From an uncultured Bacillaceae bacterium (GTDB lineage Bacteria > Bacillota > Bacilli > Bacillales > Bacillaceae_L): a stretch of DNA of 64,000 nucleotides. Each line of letters starts with the position of its first letter. Positions within the stretch are counted from its first letter, which is position 1. The translations under genes were made by a program, and so were the position numbers. Shown here piece after piece: positions 18,543-27,822 of the stretch. Below the pieces are notes generated by a model. That model ran no database searches, was not told the origin of the DNA, and saw nothing but the letters and a program-made list of their open reading frames with translations. Location of the stretch: the NCBI GenBank assembly GCA_947497585.1, contig CANMHG010000005.1, positions 62,001 through 126,000 on the forward strand. Direction: 5' to 3'.

Positions 18543-19505
18543 TTAAAATTTTCGTTTACCTATAAATTTCGCAATGTTATAAAGCGTATTTCTTGCTCTA
18601 TTTTGAGGTAATTCTTTAAGTATTTTGTATGCCTTCTCCAAGTATCTATTACTTATCTCAGTAGAGTAATCAATGGCACTTGATTGCTTAATAGCCTGGA
18701 CTAGAGGTTGTATTTCCTCATAGGTTGTTGTTTCAGAAATCTTATTAATTTGACTACTTAATACTGGATCTTGTAAAGCAAATAAAACTGGTAAAGTAAT
18801 ATTGCCCTGTAATAGATCACTCCCTGCCGGCTTACCAAGTTGTTCTTCTGTTGCTGTAAAATCTAATATATCATCGGTAATTTGAAAGGCCATGCCGACA
18901 TAATACCCGAAAAGATTTAACTTTTTATGTATGGATGCTGGTACATCAGATGCGACTGCACCGAGTTGGCAGCTAACAGCAATCAATAAGGCTGTTTTCC
19001 GTTTTATTCTACGCAAGTATGTACGAACATTTTGGTCAAAATTATATTTATCCTTAATTTGTTCAATCTCGCCAATATTTAGTTCTACCAAGGAATGTGC
19101 TAAAATTTTATGTGCCTCGATTTGTTCAACTTTCGCCATTAACTCAAGAGAACGCGCAAGTATATAATCACCAGTATATACCGCAATTTTATTATCCCAC
19201 TTTGCTTTAATCGTTGGCTTTCCCCTTCTCATACCTGCATCATCAATTACATCGTCATGAACCAATGAGGCCATATGAATGAGTTCAAGAGCTACAGCAA
19301 CATGTTTAATTTTGTCGATATCGTAATCGCCAAATTTTCCAGCAAGTAAAACAAACACTGGACGAATACGTTTACCTCCAGCCTGTAATAAATGCAAGCC
19401 TGCTTGTCTTAGCAGAGGTTGTTCAGCCTGTATCGTTTCTTCCAGCTCTTTTTCAATTAAATTCAAGTCCGTATTCAAAAAAGAATACATCATCTTTAAT
19501 TTCAT
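18543..19505 (-). CDS. hepT: Heptaprenyl diphosphate synthase component II
   Basis: HepT is the catalytic subunit of the two-component trans-prenyltransferase that makes the C35 side chain of menaquinone-7. The 320-residue sequence has both aspartate-rich motifs, LVHDDVIDDAGMRRGKPT (first) and ITDDILDFT (second), with GGKRIRPV near residue 45. The ATG at 19505 follows AAGGTGAG; a GTG nine bases earlier overlaps that site. It works with HepS (20311-21078), with menG between them, as in B. subtilis. Confidence 0.95.
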   Translation of the reverse strand: MKLKMMYSFLNTDLNLIEKELEETIQAEQPLLRQAGLHLLQAGGKRIRPVFVLLAGKFGDYDIDKIKHVAVALELIHMASLVHDDVIDDAGMRRGKPTIKAKWDNKIAVYTGDYILARSLELMAKVEQIEAHKILAHSLVELNIGEIEQIKDKYNFDQNVRTYLRRIKRKTALLIAVSCQLGAVASDVPASIHKKLNLFGYYVGMAFQITDDILDFTATEEQLGKPAGSDLLQGNITLPVLFALQDPVLSSQINKISETTTYEEIQPLVQAIKQSSAIDYSTEISNRYLEKAYKILKELPQNRARNTLYNIAKFIGKRKF

Positions 19506-19573
19506 GAGTCTCACCTTAACTTAATAAAGACATAATTTTAAAAATAGGAGAGTTACCCCTCCTATACTTAGTT

Positions 19574-20281
19574 TTACTTTTCTTTAACACCCATGTGCAT
19601 TGCTGCTACACCACCAGTGTAAGGTTTAACCTTAACATTTTTTAAGCCAGCATCTTCAAACATTTTTGCCAGTTCATTCATTCCAGGGAAGTCCTTAGCT
19701 GATTCCTGTAACCAAGAATACTCATTGTAGCTTTTAGCAAACAACTTTCCAAAAACCGGCATAATATAACGGAAATATAAGAAGTAAAGCTGTCTAAAAC
19801 CAATTAGCGTCGGTTGAGAGGTCTCTAAACAAACAACCTTGCCCCCTGGCTTAACAACACGTCTCATCTCATTTAAAACCTGCATATAGTCAGGAACATT
19901 ACGTAAACCAAAACCAATAGTTACGAAGTCAAACGTATCATCTTCAAATGGAAGCTCCATTGCATTTCCATGTATTAACTCCACCTGGTTTAGGTTTAAA
20001 CTCTCAATCTTTTCTTGACCAATTTTAAGCATATTTTTACTAAAATCAAGGCCAACAACTTCACCACTTGGACCTACAGCATCGGCTAATGCAATAGTCC
20101 AATCGGCTGTACCGCAACAAATATCAAGTGCTTTTGAGCCTTTTGGAACATTCATGCGCTTCATGATATCTTTTCTCCAAGCCTTATGCTGTTGAAAGCT
20201 TATCACAGAGTTCATCTGGTCATAGTTTTTATATATTTTCTCGAATACATGGTGTACCCGTTCTTCTTTGGATTGCTTCAT
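19574..20281 (-). CDS. menG: Demethylmenaquinone methyltransferase
   Basis: MenG (also called menH/ubiE) adds the last methyl group to demethylmenaquinone. The 235-residue class I methyltransferase shows the SAM-binding [40 protein letters not shown] and [17 protein letters not shown] chose the ATG at 20281 with GAAGAAGG upstream; the longer frame from 20305 adds eight atypical residues. Clustering with hepS and hepT puts the chain-forming and methylating menaquinone steps in one operon. Confidence 0.95.
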   Translation of the reverse strand: MKQSKEERVHHVFEKIYKNYDQMNSVISFQQHKAWRKDIMKRMNVPKGSKALDICCGTADWTIALADAVGPSGEVVGLDFSKNMLKIGQEKIESLNLNQVELIHGNAMELPFEDDTFDFVTIGFGLRNVPDYMQVLNEMRRVVKPGGKVVCLETSQPTLIGFRQLYFLYFRYIMPVFGKLFAKSYNEYSWLQESAKDFPGMNELAKMFEDAGLKNVKVKPYTGGVAAMHMGVKEK

Positions 20282-20310
20282 TTTATAACCTTCTTCCACA
20301 ATCAATATAT

Positions 20311-21078
20311 CTACCTGCTATTATTTGAATGTAATAGTGCATTTACTCTTTGAGCTAATACAGAATTTGATCTAAAATTAGTCATTAAATTAGTTTCAAT
20401 GTTTTTTTCTATATCTCGGATGTAGGTGTCCATCATAATAAGTAGATTAGACTCTTGTGCAATAGAAAGTTTCCTCATCGTATCTACGAATAGGGAATTG
20501 TTATTTGTTTTAAGATTCTCTCTTTCAAGTAGCAATCTTTTTAACAGTAACACTTTAGTTGTTAATTCGTTCCATGAAGGGATCTGAAAAAAACCTGTTA
20601 TCTTTCGAAAAACTGCACATTCAATAAGTTCAACTGTATGGATAAACGTTTCAAATTGCTTAGCATCACTTTGATAGAATATTATCTTGTTTTCATTAAT
20701 ATCCTTAATTGCCTCTGCAAGTATTCGTATAAAGTTTATATCATCAATGTCGGCCAGCAGATAATAATATAGGCTGCTGTAATAGTCACCCGCTAGAACT
20801 GTAAGTTGACGTGACGTTAATCGACCTGACTTTTCTTGAGGTACTGAATTTGAAACTGTTTCATGGGTATCAAGGGCCATTTGAACAAGCATGGAGGTAA
20901 TCGTATATCTCTCGACTTCTCTACTAGGTAATTGTAGGTCATTGAAGATTAAATATAAAAGGATTAGCCTGTCCTCGTCAATTATAGGCGTTTCTATATA
21001 TTTATTAATAAAAGGGTAACTAATTCTGGTTTGAATTAGCTCCTTTAATTCAGCAATTTTCACTTCGAAGTCTTGCAA
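20311..21078 (-). CDS. hepS: Heptaprenyl diphosphate synthase component I
   Basis: HepS is the non-catalytic partner that fixes product length of the C35 synthase. The helical, roughly 255-residue protein contains [31 protein letters not shown] and [20 protein letters not shown], matching HepS of Bacillus. The likely start is TTG at 21078, giving (M)[13 protein letters not shown] with AAGGGTGA 5 bp upstream. A GTG at 21087 lies inside that ribosome site. It is the first gene of hepS-menG-hepT. Confidence 0.9.
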   Translation of the reverse strand: MQDFEVKIAELKELIQTRISYPFINKYIETPIIDEDRLILLYLIFNDLQLPSREVERYTITSMLVQMALDTHETVSNSVPQEKSGRLTSRQLTVLAGDYYSSLYYYLLADIDDINFIRILAEAIKDINENKIIFYQSDAKQFETFIHTVELIECAVFRKITGFFQIPSWNELTTKVLLLKRLLLERENLKTNNNSLFVDTMRKLSIAQESNLLIMMDTYIRDIEKNIETNLMTNFRSNSVLAQRVNALLHSNNSR

Positions 21079-21260
21079 TAAAATCACCCTTGTTTCCCCG
21101 AATTAATCATTATTTGTATGTTCATTGTGAATAATTTTTAGACAACCAATATTATAACATAAGTTATCAAAATTTGTGTCCCATATAGCTTAATTTCAAA
21201 CATTCAATCTATTTATGTGTTTTAGTAAAACACCTTTTTTTAGTTTTGTAATTTTAAACA

Positions 21261-21400
21261 TTGACCGTTTCTTTTCGCTGCAGGGACTTGCTTTCCGCGG
21301 GGAGGGATGCAAGCCTCCTCGGCGCACAGCGCCTGTGGGGTCTCGCCGGATGTCCCTCAACTCCCGCAGGAGTCAAGTCCCTTCCGCTCCAATCCACTCT
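21261..21400 (-). repeat. Dispersed palindromic repeat, copy between mtrB and hepS
   Basis: About 140 bp with the family ends. Here the arm reads GGGACTTG on the left and CAAGTCCC on the right, where the 17651, 43312 and 53037 copies have GGCACTTG and CAAGTGCC. The base change occurs on both sides and preserves pairing. The inner arm CCTGTGGG/CCCGCAGG also pairs with one G-U. Confidence 0.9.
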
Positions 21401-21453
21401 TAACTAAACATAATATAACTTCTTTACGAAAAGAGAATAACAAAAAGACATTT

Positions 21454-21475
21454 TAAAAAGCAGGGGCTGCCTGCT
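21454..21475 (-). terminator. Probable terminator overlapping the mtrB stop
   Basis: In minus-strand RNA AGCAGG pairs with CCUGCU (one bulged C), followed by UUUUUA. The hairpin starts within the mtrB stop codon. The stem is short, so efficiency is uncertain. Confidence 0.6.
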
Positions 21476-21707
21476 ATTTTTTGGTTTCTGATTCAATTTC
21501 GCCGTGACTTGTTTGGATTAATGCTTTTCCTCTTATTTTTATAGCTGCTGTATTTTCGGTAAATTGAGCAATTAACACTTCACCTTTATCCAATTTCTCC
21601 GAGTGGTGAAAACGAGTATCTGTCCCACGAGTAAGACCAATAACGTTCACTCCATCTTCTGCAGCTTTAATAACGATAAATTCGCTATTCGTATTATTTG
21701 TACCCAT
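21474..21707 (-). CDS. mtrB: Trp RNA-binding attenuation protein TRAP
   Basis: TRAP forms an 11-subunit ring that, when loaded with tryptophan, wraps GAG/UAG repeats in RNA and causes termination in the trp leader. The 77-residue protein matches the family throughout: [38 protein letters not shown] and [10 protein letters not shown]. The RNA-contact residues of characterised TRAP correspond to K38, K57 and R59; the tryptophan-pocket threonines and GTD turn are present. It follows folE by 36 bp, the same mtrAB arrangement as in B. subtilis. Its likely target is at 13834-13927. Confidence 0.96.
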   Translation of the reverse strand: MGTNNTNSEFIVIKAAEDGVNVIGLTRGTDTRFHHSEKLDKGEVLIAQFTENTAAIKIRGKALIQTSHGEIESETKK

Positions 21708-21743
21708 TACTATGTTTCTCCTTTAACTATATATTTTATAATC

Positions 21744-22313
21744 TTATTTTGCCTTAATAAAAGATAAAACCTCAGTACGAGCTGCTGCATCCTTTTGAAA
21801 GATTCCTCGAACCGCTGAAGTAACTGTTTTTGCACCAGGCTTTTTAACACCTCTCATCGTCATGCACATATGTTCAGCTTCTACAATTACCATTACCCCA
21901 TGAGGGTCTAAAGACTCAACAATGGAATCGGCAATGGTTGAAGTGATTCTTTCTTGAAGTTGGGGTCTCTTTGCTACTGCCTCAACTGCCCTTGCAAGCT
22001 TACTTAACCCTGTAACCCTTCCACCTCTAGGGATATAAGCCACATGTGCTGCTCCATAAAATGGAACTAGATGGTGTTCACACATAGAATAAAATTGTAT
22101 ATCCTTAACTAGCACTAACTCTTCGTGATCTTCACCAAAAATGGTTTGAAAATGTTCTTTAGGGTCTTGGTTTATCCCAGAAAAAACCTCAGCATACATT
22201 TTTGCAACACGTTTAGGAGTATCTAATAGACCTTCACGACCTGGGTCATCGCCTATTGCCTCTATTATCATTTTTACAGCTTCTTCAATTTTGGAGTGAT
22301 TAATCTCTGCCAT
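21744..22313 (-). CDS. folE: GTP cyclohydrolase I
   Basis: FolE (mtrA) converts GTP to dihydroneopterin triphosphate, the first step of folate synthesis. The 189-residue protein has the zinc ligands C78 and H81 in [12 protein letters not shown] and C150 in [10 protein letters not shown]. It also has [27 protein letters not shown] and the C-terminal [12 protein letters not shown]. The start follows GGGAGG. The gene precedes mtrB in a two-gene unit. Confidence 0.96.
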   Translation of the reverse strand: MAEINHSKIEEAVKMIIEAIGDDPGREGLLDTPKRVAKMYAEVFSGINQDPKEHFQTIFGEDHEELVLVKDIQFYSMCEHHLVPFYGAAHVAYIPRGGRVTGLSKLARAVEAVAKRPQLQERITSTIADSIVESLDPHGVMVIVEAEHMCMTMRGVKKPGAKTVTSAVRGIFQKDAAARTEVLSFIKAK

Positions 22314-22405
22314 TTATTAGGCCTCCCTAGTAAAAAATTCCCCATTACTATTTATTTTTCATTTTATTATGTATTCAGATAGTAGCACATAATTTGGATT
22401 AAAAG

Positions 22406-22437
22406 CAAAAAGGGAGGACCGTATAAAACGATCCTCC
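22406..22437 (-). terminator. Intrinsic terminator after hbs
   Basis: Minus-strand RNA GGAGGAUCGU pairs with ACGGUCCUCC over 10 bp (one G-U), followed by CUUUUUGC. It lies 28 bp after the hbs stop. Confidence 0.85.
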
Positions 22438-22464
22438 TCTATTTTAGGGTAAAAACTATGTATA

Positions 22465-22737
22465 TTATTTAACTGCGTCTTTAAGTGCTTTACCCGGTTT
22501 AAATGCTGGAACTTTGCTTGCTGCAATTTCGATTTCTTCACCAGTTTGTGGGTTACGTCCTTTACGAGCAGCACGTTCACGAACCTCGAAATTACCAAAA
22601 CCGATCAATTGTACTTTATCACCATTTTTAAGTGCCTCTTGAATTGAATCAAAAACAGCATCAACAGCTTTAGTAGCATCCTTTTTAGAAAGTTCACTAG
22701 CTTCAGCTACTGCATTAATTAGTTCAGTCTTGTTCAT
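22465..22737 (-). CDS. hbs: DNA-binding protein HU (HBsu)
   Basis: HU is the main nucleoid protein; it bends and compacts DNA as a dimer. The 90-residue sequence is near-canonical: [40 protein letters not shown] with the DNA-intercalating proline-containing RNPQTGEEI, and [13 protein letters not shown]. The ATG at 22737 is preceded by GGGAGGAGGTGA. A GTG 9 bp upstream overlaps that site. It is monocistronic. Confidence 0.97.
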   Translation of the reverse strand: MNKTELINAVAEASELSKKDATKAVDAVFDSIQEALKNGDKVQLIGFGNFEVRERAARKGRNPQTGEEIEIAASKVPAFKPGKALKDAVK

Positions 22738-22883
22738 GCCATTCACCTCCTCCCAAAAATTTATAATTCATAGTTAGAATCACTAGTATCAAGGACTCTA
22801 ACCTTATTCCTATTATTCATTACTTCACAGTTTTCTGTAATTCTATACATGTATAAAATTACTAATCCCGTAACAAGCCTTAT

Positions 22884-22910
22884 ATTATACGATATTCTGA
22901 CAAATTTCAA
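22884..22910 (-). promoter_or_regulatory. Possible hbs promoter
   Basis: On the minus strand a perfect TATAAT (22884-22889) lies about 150 bp upstream of the hbs start. TTGAAA (22905-22910) precedes it by only 15 bp, which is short; the -35 assignment is therefore uncertain. The long leader resembles the multi-promoter hbs arrangement known in B. subtilis. Confidence 0.4.
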
Positions 22911-22982
22911 GAATTTTCAACAGAAATCTTTACTTTTAAGGGATATTTCACCAATTTTATATATTTGGCCTGGTTGTGTTAC

Positions 22983-23114
22983 TTGTTGATTGTAACGAAA
23001 GGCGCTCGCTTTCCGCGGGTGGTCCGTGAGCCTCCTCGTCGCATAGCTCCTGCGGGGTCTCACTTTGACGCACTTCTCCCGCAGGAGTCTCGCACCTTTC
23101 GTTACAATCAACAA
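22983..23114 (-). repeat. Dispersed palindromic repeat, divergent-arm copy upstream of hbs
   Basis: A 132-bp element with perfect 20-bp terminal inverted repeats (TTGTTGATTGTAACGAAAGG at 22983-23002, complement at 23095-23114). The core GCTTTCCGCGG, GAGCCTCCTCG, TGCGGGGTCTC and TCCCGCAGGAGTC is shared with the other copies, but the outer arms are different sequence. An inner stem CTCCTGCGGG/CCCGCAGGAG is perfect over 10 bp. Confidence 0.9.
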
Positions 23115-23241
23115 TGCTAGATATCTCAATTTAGTTATGAATATAAACTATTGGCTTTAATCCTCGTGTTGCTATCAAACTTTGTTATCAATCCTATTAG
23201 AGCGTATATCCTTTTCTTTTTTACCCTATGTTCAATGTGCA

Positions 23242-23393
23242 GTTAGTCGCTAAAATCCACGAGACTCCTGCGGGACGCGCTGTGACGTGAGACCCCGCAG
23301 TGAGGAACGAACGAGGAGGTAGGTTTTTTCACGACAGTGAAAATAACCTTCCTCTACTGCCCCGCGGAAAGCGAGTGGATTTTAGCGAATAAC
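23242..23393 (+). repeat. Dispersed palindromic repeat, second divergent-arm copy, opposite orientation
   Basis: A 152-bp element with 19-bp terminal arms (GTTAGTCGCTAAAATCCAC at 23242-23260 and 23375-23393, 18 of 19 complementary). Read on the minus strand it has the family core CTCGCTTTCCGCGG, TGCGGGGTCTCAC and TCCCGCAGGAGTCTCG. It also contains an extra internal hairpin (AGGTTTTTTCAC / GTGAAAATAACCT), which makes it longer than its neighbours. It faces the 22983 copy across 127 bp. Confidence 0.88.
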
Positions 23394-23413
23394 AACTATA
23401 TAACATTGATACA

Positions 23414-23442
23414 CAAAAAAGGACCCCAATTTAATGGAGTCC
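23414..23442 (-). terminator. Intrinsic terminator after spoIVA
   Basis: Minus-strand RNA GGACUCCA pairs with UGGGGUCC (8 bp, one G-U), followed by UUUUUUG. It lies 18 bp after the spoIVA stop. Confidence 0.85.
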
Positions 23443-23459
23443 ATTTCGGATTGAAGGTT

Positions 23460-24938
23460 TTATAGGATAATAGCGATTAAGCCGCCTGAGCCTTCGTTTA
23501 TGATGCGTTCTAATGTTTCTTTTAGCTTGTAGCGAGCATTTTCAGGCATTAATGATAACTTAGCTTGAATTCCTTCTCGTACAATTGAACTTAATGATCT
23601 ACCAAAAATATCTGAATTCCAGATGGATAGTGGATCATCCTCAAAGTCTTGCATTAGATATCTCACTAACTCTTCGCTTTGCTTTTCTGTTCCAATGATA
23701 GGTGCAAACTCTGATTCAACATCTACCTTAATCATGTGAATAGAAGGTGCAACTGCTTTTAGTCTGACACCAAAGCGAGATCCTTGACGAATAATCTCTG
23801 GCTCATCTAGACTCATATCTGACAACGCAGGTGCTGCAATTCCATAACCAGTTTGCTTAACCATTCTTAACGCATCAGCCACTTGGTCATACTCTGCCTT
23901 TGCATATGCAAAGTCCTGCATTAATTGTAGTAAATGATCTTTCCCTCTAATCTCAACCCCAACCACTTCTTTTAGAATCTGGTCGTATAGATCATCTGGA
24001 GCATAAAGGTCAATTTCAGCAATACCTTGCCCCATCTCGATACCGGCTAAACTAGCTTGGTCAATAAAGTCATATTCACTAAAGTGTCCTACAACTCGGT
24101 CTACATCCCTTAAACGTTTTATATCCTTAACTGTATCTTTCACAGCTTCCTGGTAGCTTTCACGTAACCAGTGCTCTTCTCTTAATACCATTACCCAGCT
24201 AGGAAGGTTAACATTCACTTCTAGTACTGGGAACTCATATAGAGCTTCTCTTAGTACATTGTATACATCTGTCTCTCTCATACTTTCAACACTCATGGCA
24301 AGCACTGGAATGTCGTACTTCTCATTTAATTGTTGACGGAGAGCTTCAGTATCAGGGTGATGTGGATGAACTGTATTGATAACCATAATAAACGGTTTAC
24401 CAACTTCTTTAAGTTCTTCAATCACTCTTTCTTCAGCCTCAATGTAGTCTTTGCGTGGAATATCCCCAATGGATCCGTCAGTTGCAATGACTACCCCAAT
24501 TGTTGAATGTTCCTGAATTACTTTTCTTGTTCCGATTTCTGCTGCTTCATGGAAAGGAATTGGCTCCTCATACCAAGGTGTATTAATCATTCTTGGACCA
24601 TTTTCATCCTCATAACCCTTTGCACCCGGAACTGTATAGCCAACACAATCTACTAGGCGAATATTCACATCAAGTCCATCTTCAACATGTACTGAAACAG
24701 CTTGATTTGGTACAAATTTCGGCTCTGTTGTCATGATGGTTCTGCCCGCAGCGCTTTGTGGTAATTCATCCTGAGCGCGAGCTTTATCTGCTTCATTACC
24801 GATATTCGGTAAGACTACTAATTCCATAAATTTCTTAATGAAAGTAGATTTACCTGTTCTAACTGCACCAACTACTCCGAAATATATATCGCCTCCAGTA
24901 CGTTCAGCGATATCTTTAAAAACATCTACCTTTTCCAA
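23460..24938 (-). CDS. spoIVA: Stage IV sporulation protein A, coat morphogenetic ATPase
   Basis: SpoIVA polymerises, with ATP hydrolysis, on the outer forespore membrane and forms the basement layer of the spore coat; it is made in the mother cell. The 492-residue protein has the Walker A GAVRTGKST (K30), the GTPase-like DCVGYTVPGAKG region, and the highly conserved C-terminus ending SGGLIAIIL needed for membrane targeting. The start is TTG at 24938 (LEKVDVFKDIAERTGGDIY), with GGGAGGGG upstream. This gives exactly the family length; a frame from 25001 would add 21 foreign residues. Confidence 0.96.
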   Translation of the reverse strand: MEKVDVFKDIAERTGGDIYFGVVGAVRTGKSTFIKKFMELVVLPNIGNEADKARAQDELPQSAAGRTIMTTEPKFVPNQAVSVHVEDGLDVNIRLVDCVGYTVPGAKGYEDENGPRMINTPWYEEPIPFHEAAEIGTRKVIQEHSTIGVVIATDGSIGDIPRKDYIEAEERVIEELKEVGKPFIMVINTVHPHHPDTEALRQQLNEKYDIPVLAMSVESMRETDVYNVLREALYEFPVLEVNVNLPSWVMVLREEHWLRESYQEAVKDTVKDIKRLRDVDRVVGHFSEYDFIDQASLAGIEMGQGIAEIDLYAPDDLYDQILKEVVGVEIRGKDHLLQLMQDFAYAKAEYDQVADALRMVKQTGYGIAAPALSDMSLDEPEIIRQGSRFGVRLKAVAPSIHMIKVDVESEFAPIIGTEKQSEELVRYLMQDFEDDPLSIWNSDIFGRSLSSIVREGIQAKLSLMPENARYKLKETLERIINEGSGGLIAIIL

Positions 24939-25005
24939 GTGATCCCCTCCCGATCTTAGAGTTCTTGGGATAATTCTATCCGAATAAGTAATATAGGACA
25001 TTATA

Positions 25006-25035
25006 TATGTATGATGTTGTCCTACTTAATTATGA
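25006..25035 (-). promoter_or_regulatory. Candidate sigma-E promoter of spoIVA
   Basis: On the minus strand TCATAATT (25028-25035) is followed after 14 bp by CATACATA (25006-25013), close to the sigma-E -35 and -10 patterns. This fits mother-cell expression of spoIVA. It lies about 70 bp upstream of the TTG start. Confidence 0.5.
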
Positions 25036-25083
25036 CTAATCCTAAAAACTTTTTTTATCCCTAGTAGAACTCGTATAAGCAAT

Positions 25084-25124
25084 AAAAAACCCTTCTGTTA
25101 GAGTCTATTCTCTAAAGAAGGGTT
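25084..25124 (-). terminator. Intrinsic terminator after yphF
   Basis: AACCCTTCT (25088-25096) and AGAAGGGTT (25116-25124) form a perfect 9-bp stem, with an A-run on the left giving UUUUUUAUU in minus-strand RNA. It lies just downstream of the yphF stop. Confidence 0.85.
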
Positions 25125-25130
25125 CATGAC

Positions 25131-25862
25131 TTATTTATCTAAAAAAATCGGTTCTTTTTTTTCTGTATCAATTGTATAAGGTAATGAATGAGCAGGAACA
25201 AACATCGAATTCTCCACTAGGAGGCCTCTAATGTCGTCGCCAGCTTGGTAGGAATGATCCTCTTTTTGTAATGCTAGATAAAGGTCTGGTCGATAATCGA
25301 CGAAAATATCGATGTCTTGATTTATGACGAAAGAAAGATTGTTCCCAGTAAAAGGACTAACAACATAAGGCTCCTCTTTATAACCTAGCTTTTCATAGTC
25401 TAATGAAAAGACATTATTAGCTAGAACCTCTTTAAACGGGGGATATCCATTAATTCTACGATAATTGTCAAGTCGGAAATGGAGTTCACGAATCGTTTCC
25501 GTTATCTTTAAGTCAATCAGTTTTACCTTTGGGTCTGTTTCTACATCTACTAAAACATATAAATATACGCCACCATTTTCAAAGGATGTTCCAGGGGCAT
25601 CCTGCGTATATTTTGGAATTAATTTATTAAAATCAACAGGGTACTTTTGATAGATAGGCGTATTCATATCTCTCGTTTTTATCGGCAAAAGCCCCCCATT
25701 ATCTTCTTTAAATTGATTTACAGCCGATTGGACTGCATGTAGTTGATCTTGATAGGGTACTTGATTTTGCTTTAATTTTTCTTCTGGATATAAACACCCA
25801 GAAAGTAAAGTGACTAAAATTAATAGCAATATAACAGTACCAAACTTTTTGGTTACATTCAT
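25131..25862 (-). CDS. yphF: YphF family putative lipoprotein
   Basis: The 243-residue protein has a lipoprotein signal peptide: a charged MNVTKKF, a hydrophobic core and the lipobox LLSGC with Cys22. It is therefore probably anchored outside the membrane. The rest matches YphF of Bacillus by position and size; the function is unknown. It sits 45 bp after yphE and ends at a terminator before spoIVA. Proximity to spoIVA suggests, but does not show, a sporulation link. Confidence 0.8.
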   Translation of the reverse strand: MNVTKKFGTVILLLILVTLLSGCLYPEEKLKQNQVPYQDQLHAVQSAVNQFKEDNGGLLPIKTRDMNTPIYQKYPVDFNKLIPKYTQDAPGTSFENGGVYLYVLVDVETDPKVKLIDLKITETIRELHFRLDNYRRINGYPPFKEVLANNVFSLDYEKLGYKEEPYVVSPFTGNNLSFVINQDIDIFVDYRPDLYLALQKEDHSYQAGDDIRGLLVENSMFVPAHSLPYTIDTEKKEPIFLDK

Positions 25863-25886
25863 TTTTTATCCATCCTTATTAGTATG

Positions 25887-26087
25887 CTAACCGTTTACTG
25901 GGCCACTAAAAACCACGAAGAAGATGATAATTCCAGCGATAACCATAAAGAAATAGGCAATAATCGATACAATTGCTTTAAAAATACCCTTTAACTTAAA
26001 TCTACCAAAATAAATTGCGATAACTGCGATAAACATAAATCCCATTGCAGCAAGAGCAAACCACATTTTTATTAAACCAGGTGTCAT
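25887..26087 (-). CDS. yphE: YphE family small membrane protein (DUF2768)
   Basis: A 66-residue protein with two predicted membrane helices (about 7-27 and 38-60) joined by a short basic turn GRFKLKG. The sequence MTPGLIKMWFALAAMGFMFI matches the DUF2768/YphE family. The ATG follows AAAGGAG. It probably forms an operon with yphF; the function is unknown. Confidence 0.8.
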   Translation of the reverse strand: MTPGLIKMWFALAAMGFMFIAVIAIYFGRFKLKGIFKAIVSIIAYFFMVIAGIIIFFVVFSGPVNG

Positions 26088-26229
26088 TCTAACAGCTCCT
26101 TTTTATAACAGCAAAACTTGTCCATATTAACACTCTAATAAACTTTATAAAAAACTCGAACGACAAATATTATATCATAAAATATAAAAAAAGGCTTTGT
26201 TCACAATGTTTTCATAATGTTTTTTCAAA

Positions 26230-26259
26230 TGTCACAGTAATCTTAGATTTACTGTGACA
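26230..26259. other. Intergenic hairpin upstream of yphE
   Basis: TGTCACAGTAA (26230-26240) and TTACTGTGACA (26249-26259) are perfect 11-bp inverted arms with an 8-base loop. No U-run follows on either strand within a few bases. It could be an operator, a 5'-leader hairpin for yphEF or part of the neighbouring terminator region. Confidence 0.55.
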
Positions 26260-26263
26260 TCAA

Positions 26264-26307
26264 ATAAAAAAAAGCTGAAGTAAAGAGGGGCACTTTACTC
26301 CAGCTTT
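26264..26307 (-). terminator. Intrinsic terminator distal to gpsA
   Basis: Arms AAAGCTGAAGTAAAG (26271-26285) and CTTTACTCCAGCTTT (26293-26307) match at 14 of 15 positions, and the remaining pair is G-U on the minus strand. An eight-U tract follows in the minus-strand transcript. It lies more than 400 bp past the gpsA stop. Confidence 0.85.
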
Positions 26308-26715
26308 ATAACTAAATACCATACCGATAGGTCATACTCAGAAGTTTACTTCCTTTAACTAGAGATTGACTCCGTTAATAGGTTGTAATACTAAATCGAG
26401 TTTTACGTAAAAAGCTGTTATAACAACTAAACGTAAAACGGGTAAAAGTATTTCTATTCATAATATGCATTTTCCGTACAGATTGTATCGTCTAATGCCT
26501 ATCTTTAAAGCATCATTTTATATTCCGTTAGTTTTGGTAAATACAAAATTCATGTACTAACTTCGATCTAAAACACTCCGTATTGCGTTATGTTCATGTT
26601 CTAGATTTACTAACTGCTTAATTTTAACCCCCCTATCCCCAACACTCATCATATATTATGCGTTTTCAAGCAGTCCTGTGAACTGGAAATAGATATTCAA
26701 ATAAATATTCATGTT
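26308..26715. other. 408-bp region without a supported gene downstream of gpsA
   Basis: No open frame with a plausible ribosome site is seen on either strand. It contains one inverted repeat, GTTTTACGT/ACGTAAAAC, near 26398-26438, spaced by about 23 bases. If gpsA transcripts run to the terminator at 26264-26307, this is a long 3' untranslated region; it could equally hold a separate small RNA. Confidence 0.5.
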
Positions 26716-27750
26716 TTAAGCACGTTCTCCTAAAACAATCGAGAGATCTTCCATCTCATGGGTTTTTCCGCGTGCCATTAAACTGTCAACAGCATCTTTA
26801 GCATTTTTATTATTAAATAGTACATCGTATAACGCAAAGGTAATTGGCATTTTCACATTCAATTTATTCGCCAGTTGATACGCCGCCTTGGTTGTACGAA
26901 CCCCCTCAACTACCATACCCATGTTCTCAAGTACTTGGTCTAAGTTTTGACCTTTCCCCAACATATTTCCCGCACGCCAATTTCTAGAATGTACACTCGT
27001 GCAAGTAACAATAAGATCACCGATACCTGTTAACCCAGAAAAAGTTAGTGGATTTGCTCCCATTGCCATTCCTAACCTTGCAATTTCCGCTAACCCTCTG
27101 GTTATTAAGGCTGCTTTCGCATTGTCGCCATAACCAAGTCCATCTGTAATACCAGCAGCTAATGCGATTATATTTTTTAATGCTCCACCAATTTCAACCC
27201 CAATGATATCAGGGTTTGTATACACACGAAAATGCTGATTAATAAACAGGTCTTGTACAAATTCAGCGGCTTTCAAATTTTTGGAGGAAACCGTAACTGT
27301 TGTCGGATGCCTTAAACTAACTTCCTCCGCGTGACTTGGGCCAGATAATACAACTACATTTTTCAATAAATGCTCAGGCATCTCATCCTCAATAATTTCA
27401 GATACTCTCATAAAGGTATCTGGCTCAATCCCTTTACTTACATGAACAACTGTTAGAGGAGTCTTAATTACTAAACAAATATTCTTCAATACTTCCCTAA
27501 TTGCTTTGGTTGGCACCGCGAGTACAATCGTATCTATTCCAACTAAAGCTTCTTCTAACAAATAGTACCCCTTAATTGACGTAGGTAGCTTAATGCCAGG
27601 TAGATATTTTTCATTTGTATGTTTTTGATTCACTTCATCAATTTGGTCCTTTTTATGACCCCAGAGTCTCACCTCATGATCATTGTCAGCAAGCACCATT
27701 GATAGTGCAGTACCCCAACTTCCGGCTCCTACTACTGTAATTTTCCCCAT
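26716..27750 (-). CDS. gpsA: NAD(P)H-dependent glycerol-3-phosphate dehydrogenase
   Basis: GpsA reduces dihydroxyacetone phosphate to sn-glycerol 3-phosphate, the backbone of phospholipids. The 344-residue protein has the Rossmann [38 protein letters not shown], catalytic Lys in [15 protein letters not shown], and [13 protein letters not shown]. It starts 72 bp after der with an AGGGGTGA site, so der-gpsA are probably cotranscribed. Confidence 0.95.
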   Translation of the reverse strand: MGKITVVGAGSWGTALSMVLADNDHEVRLWGHKKDQIDEVNQKHTNEKYLPGIKLPTSIKGYYLLEEALVGIDTIVLAVPTKAIREVLKNICLVIKTPLTVVHVSKGIEPDTFMRVSEIIEDEMPEHLLKNVVVLSGPSHAEEVSLRHPTTVTVSSKNLKAAEFVQDLFINQHFRVYTNPDIIGVEIGGALKNIIALAAGITDGLGYGDNAKAALITRGLAEIARLGMAMGANPLTFSGLTGIGDLIVTCTSVHSRNWRAGNMLGKGQNLDQVLENMGMVVEGVRTTKAAYQLANKLNVKMPITFALYDVLFNNKNAKDAVDSLMARGKTHEMEDLSIVLGERA

Positions 27751-27822
27751 AACGATTCACCCCTTATTTATTGCTAAGATTAAGCAAAACTAAAGTAGAA
27801 ATTTATAGTGGAACAAGCTTGT

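Noticed and set aside
24939-25001. Longer SpoIVA starting at 25001
   Set aside because: It would add 21 residues foreign to a very conserved N-terminus; the TTG at 24938 has a strong ribosome site and gives the family length.
26557-26652. 31-codon minus-strand frame in the gpsA downstream region
   Set aside because: It has no ribosome site and no recognisable similarity; the length is within chance for this AT-rich stretch.
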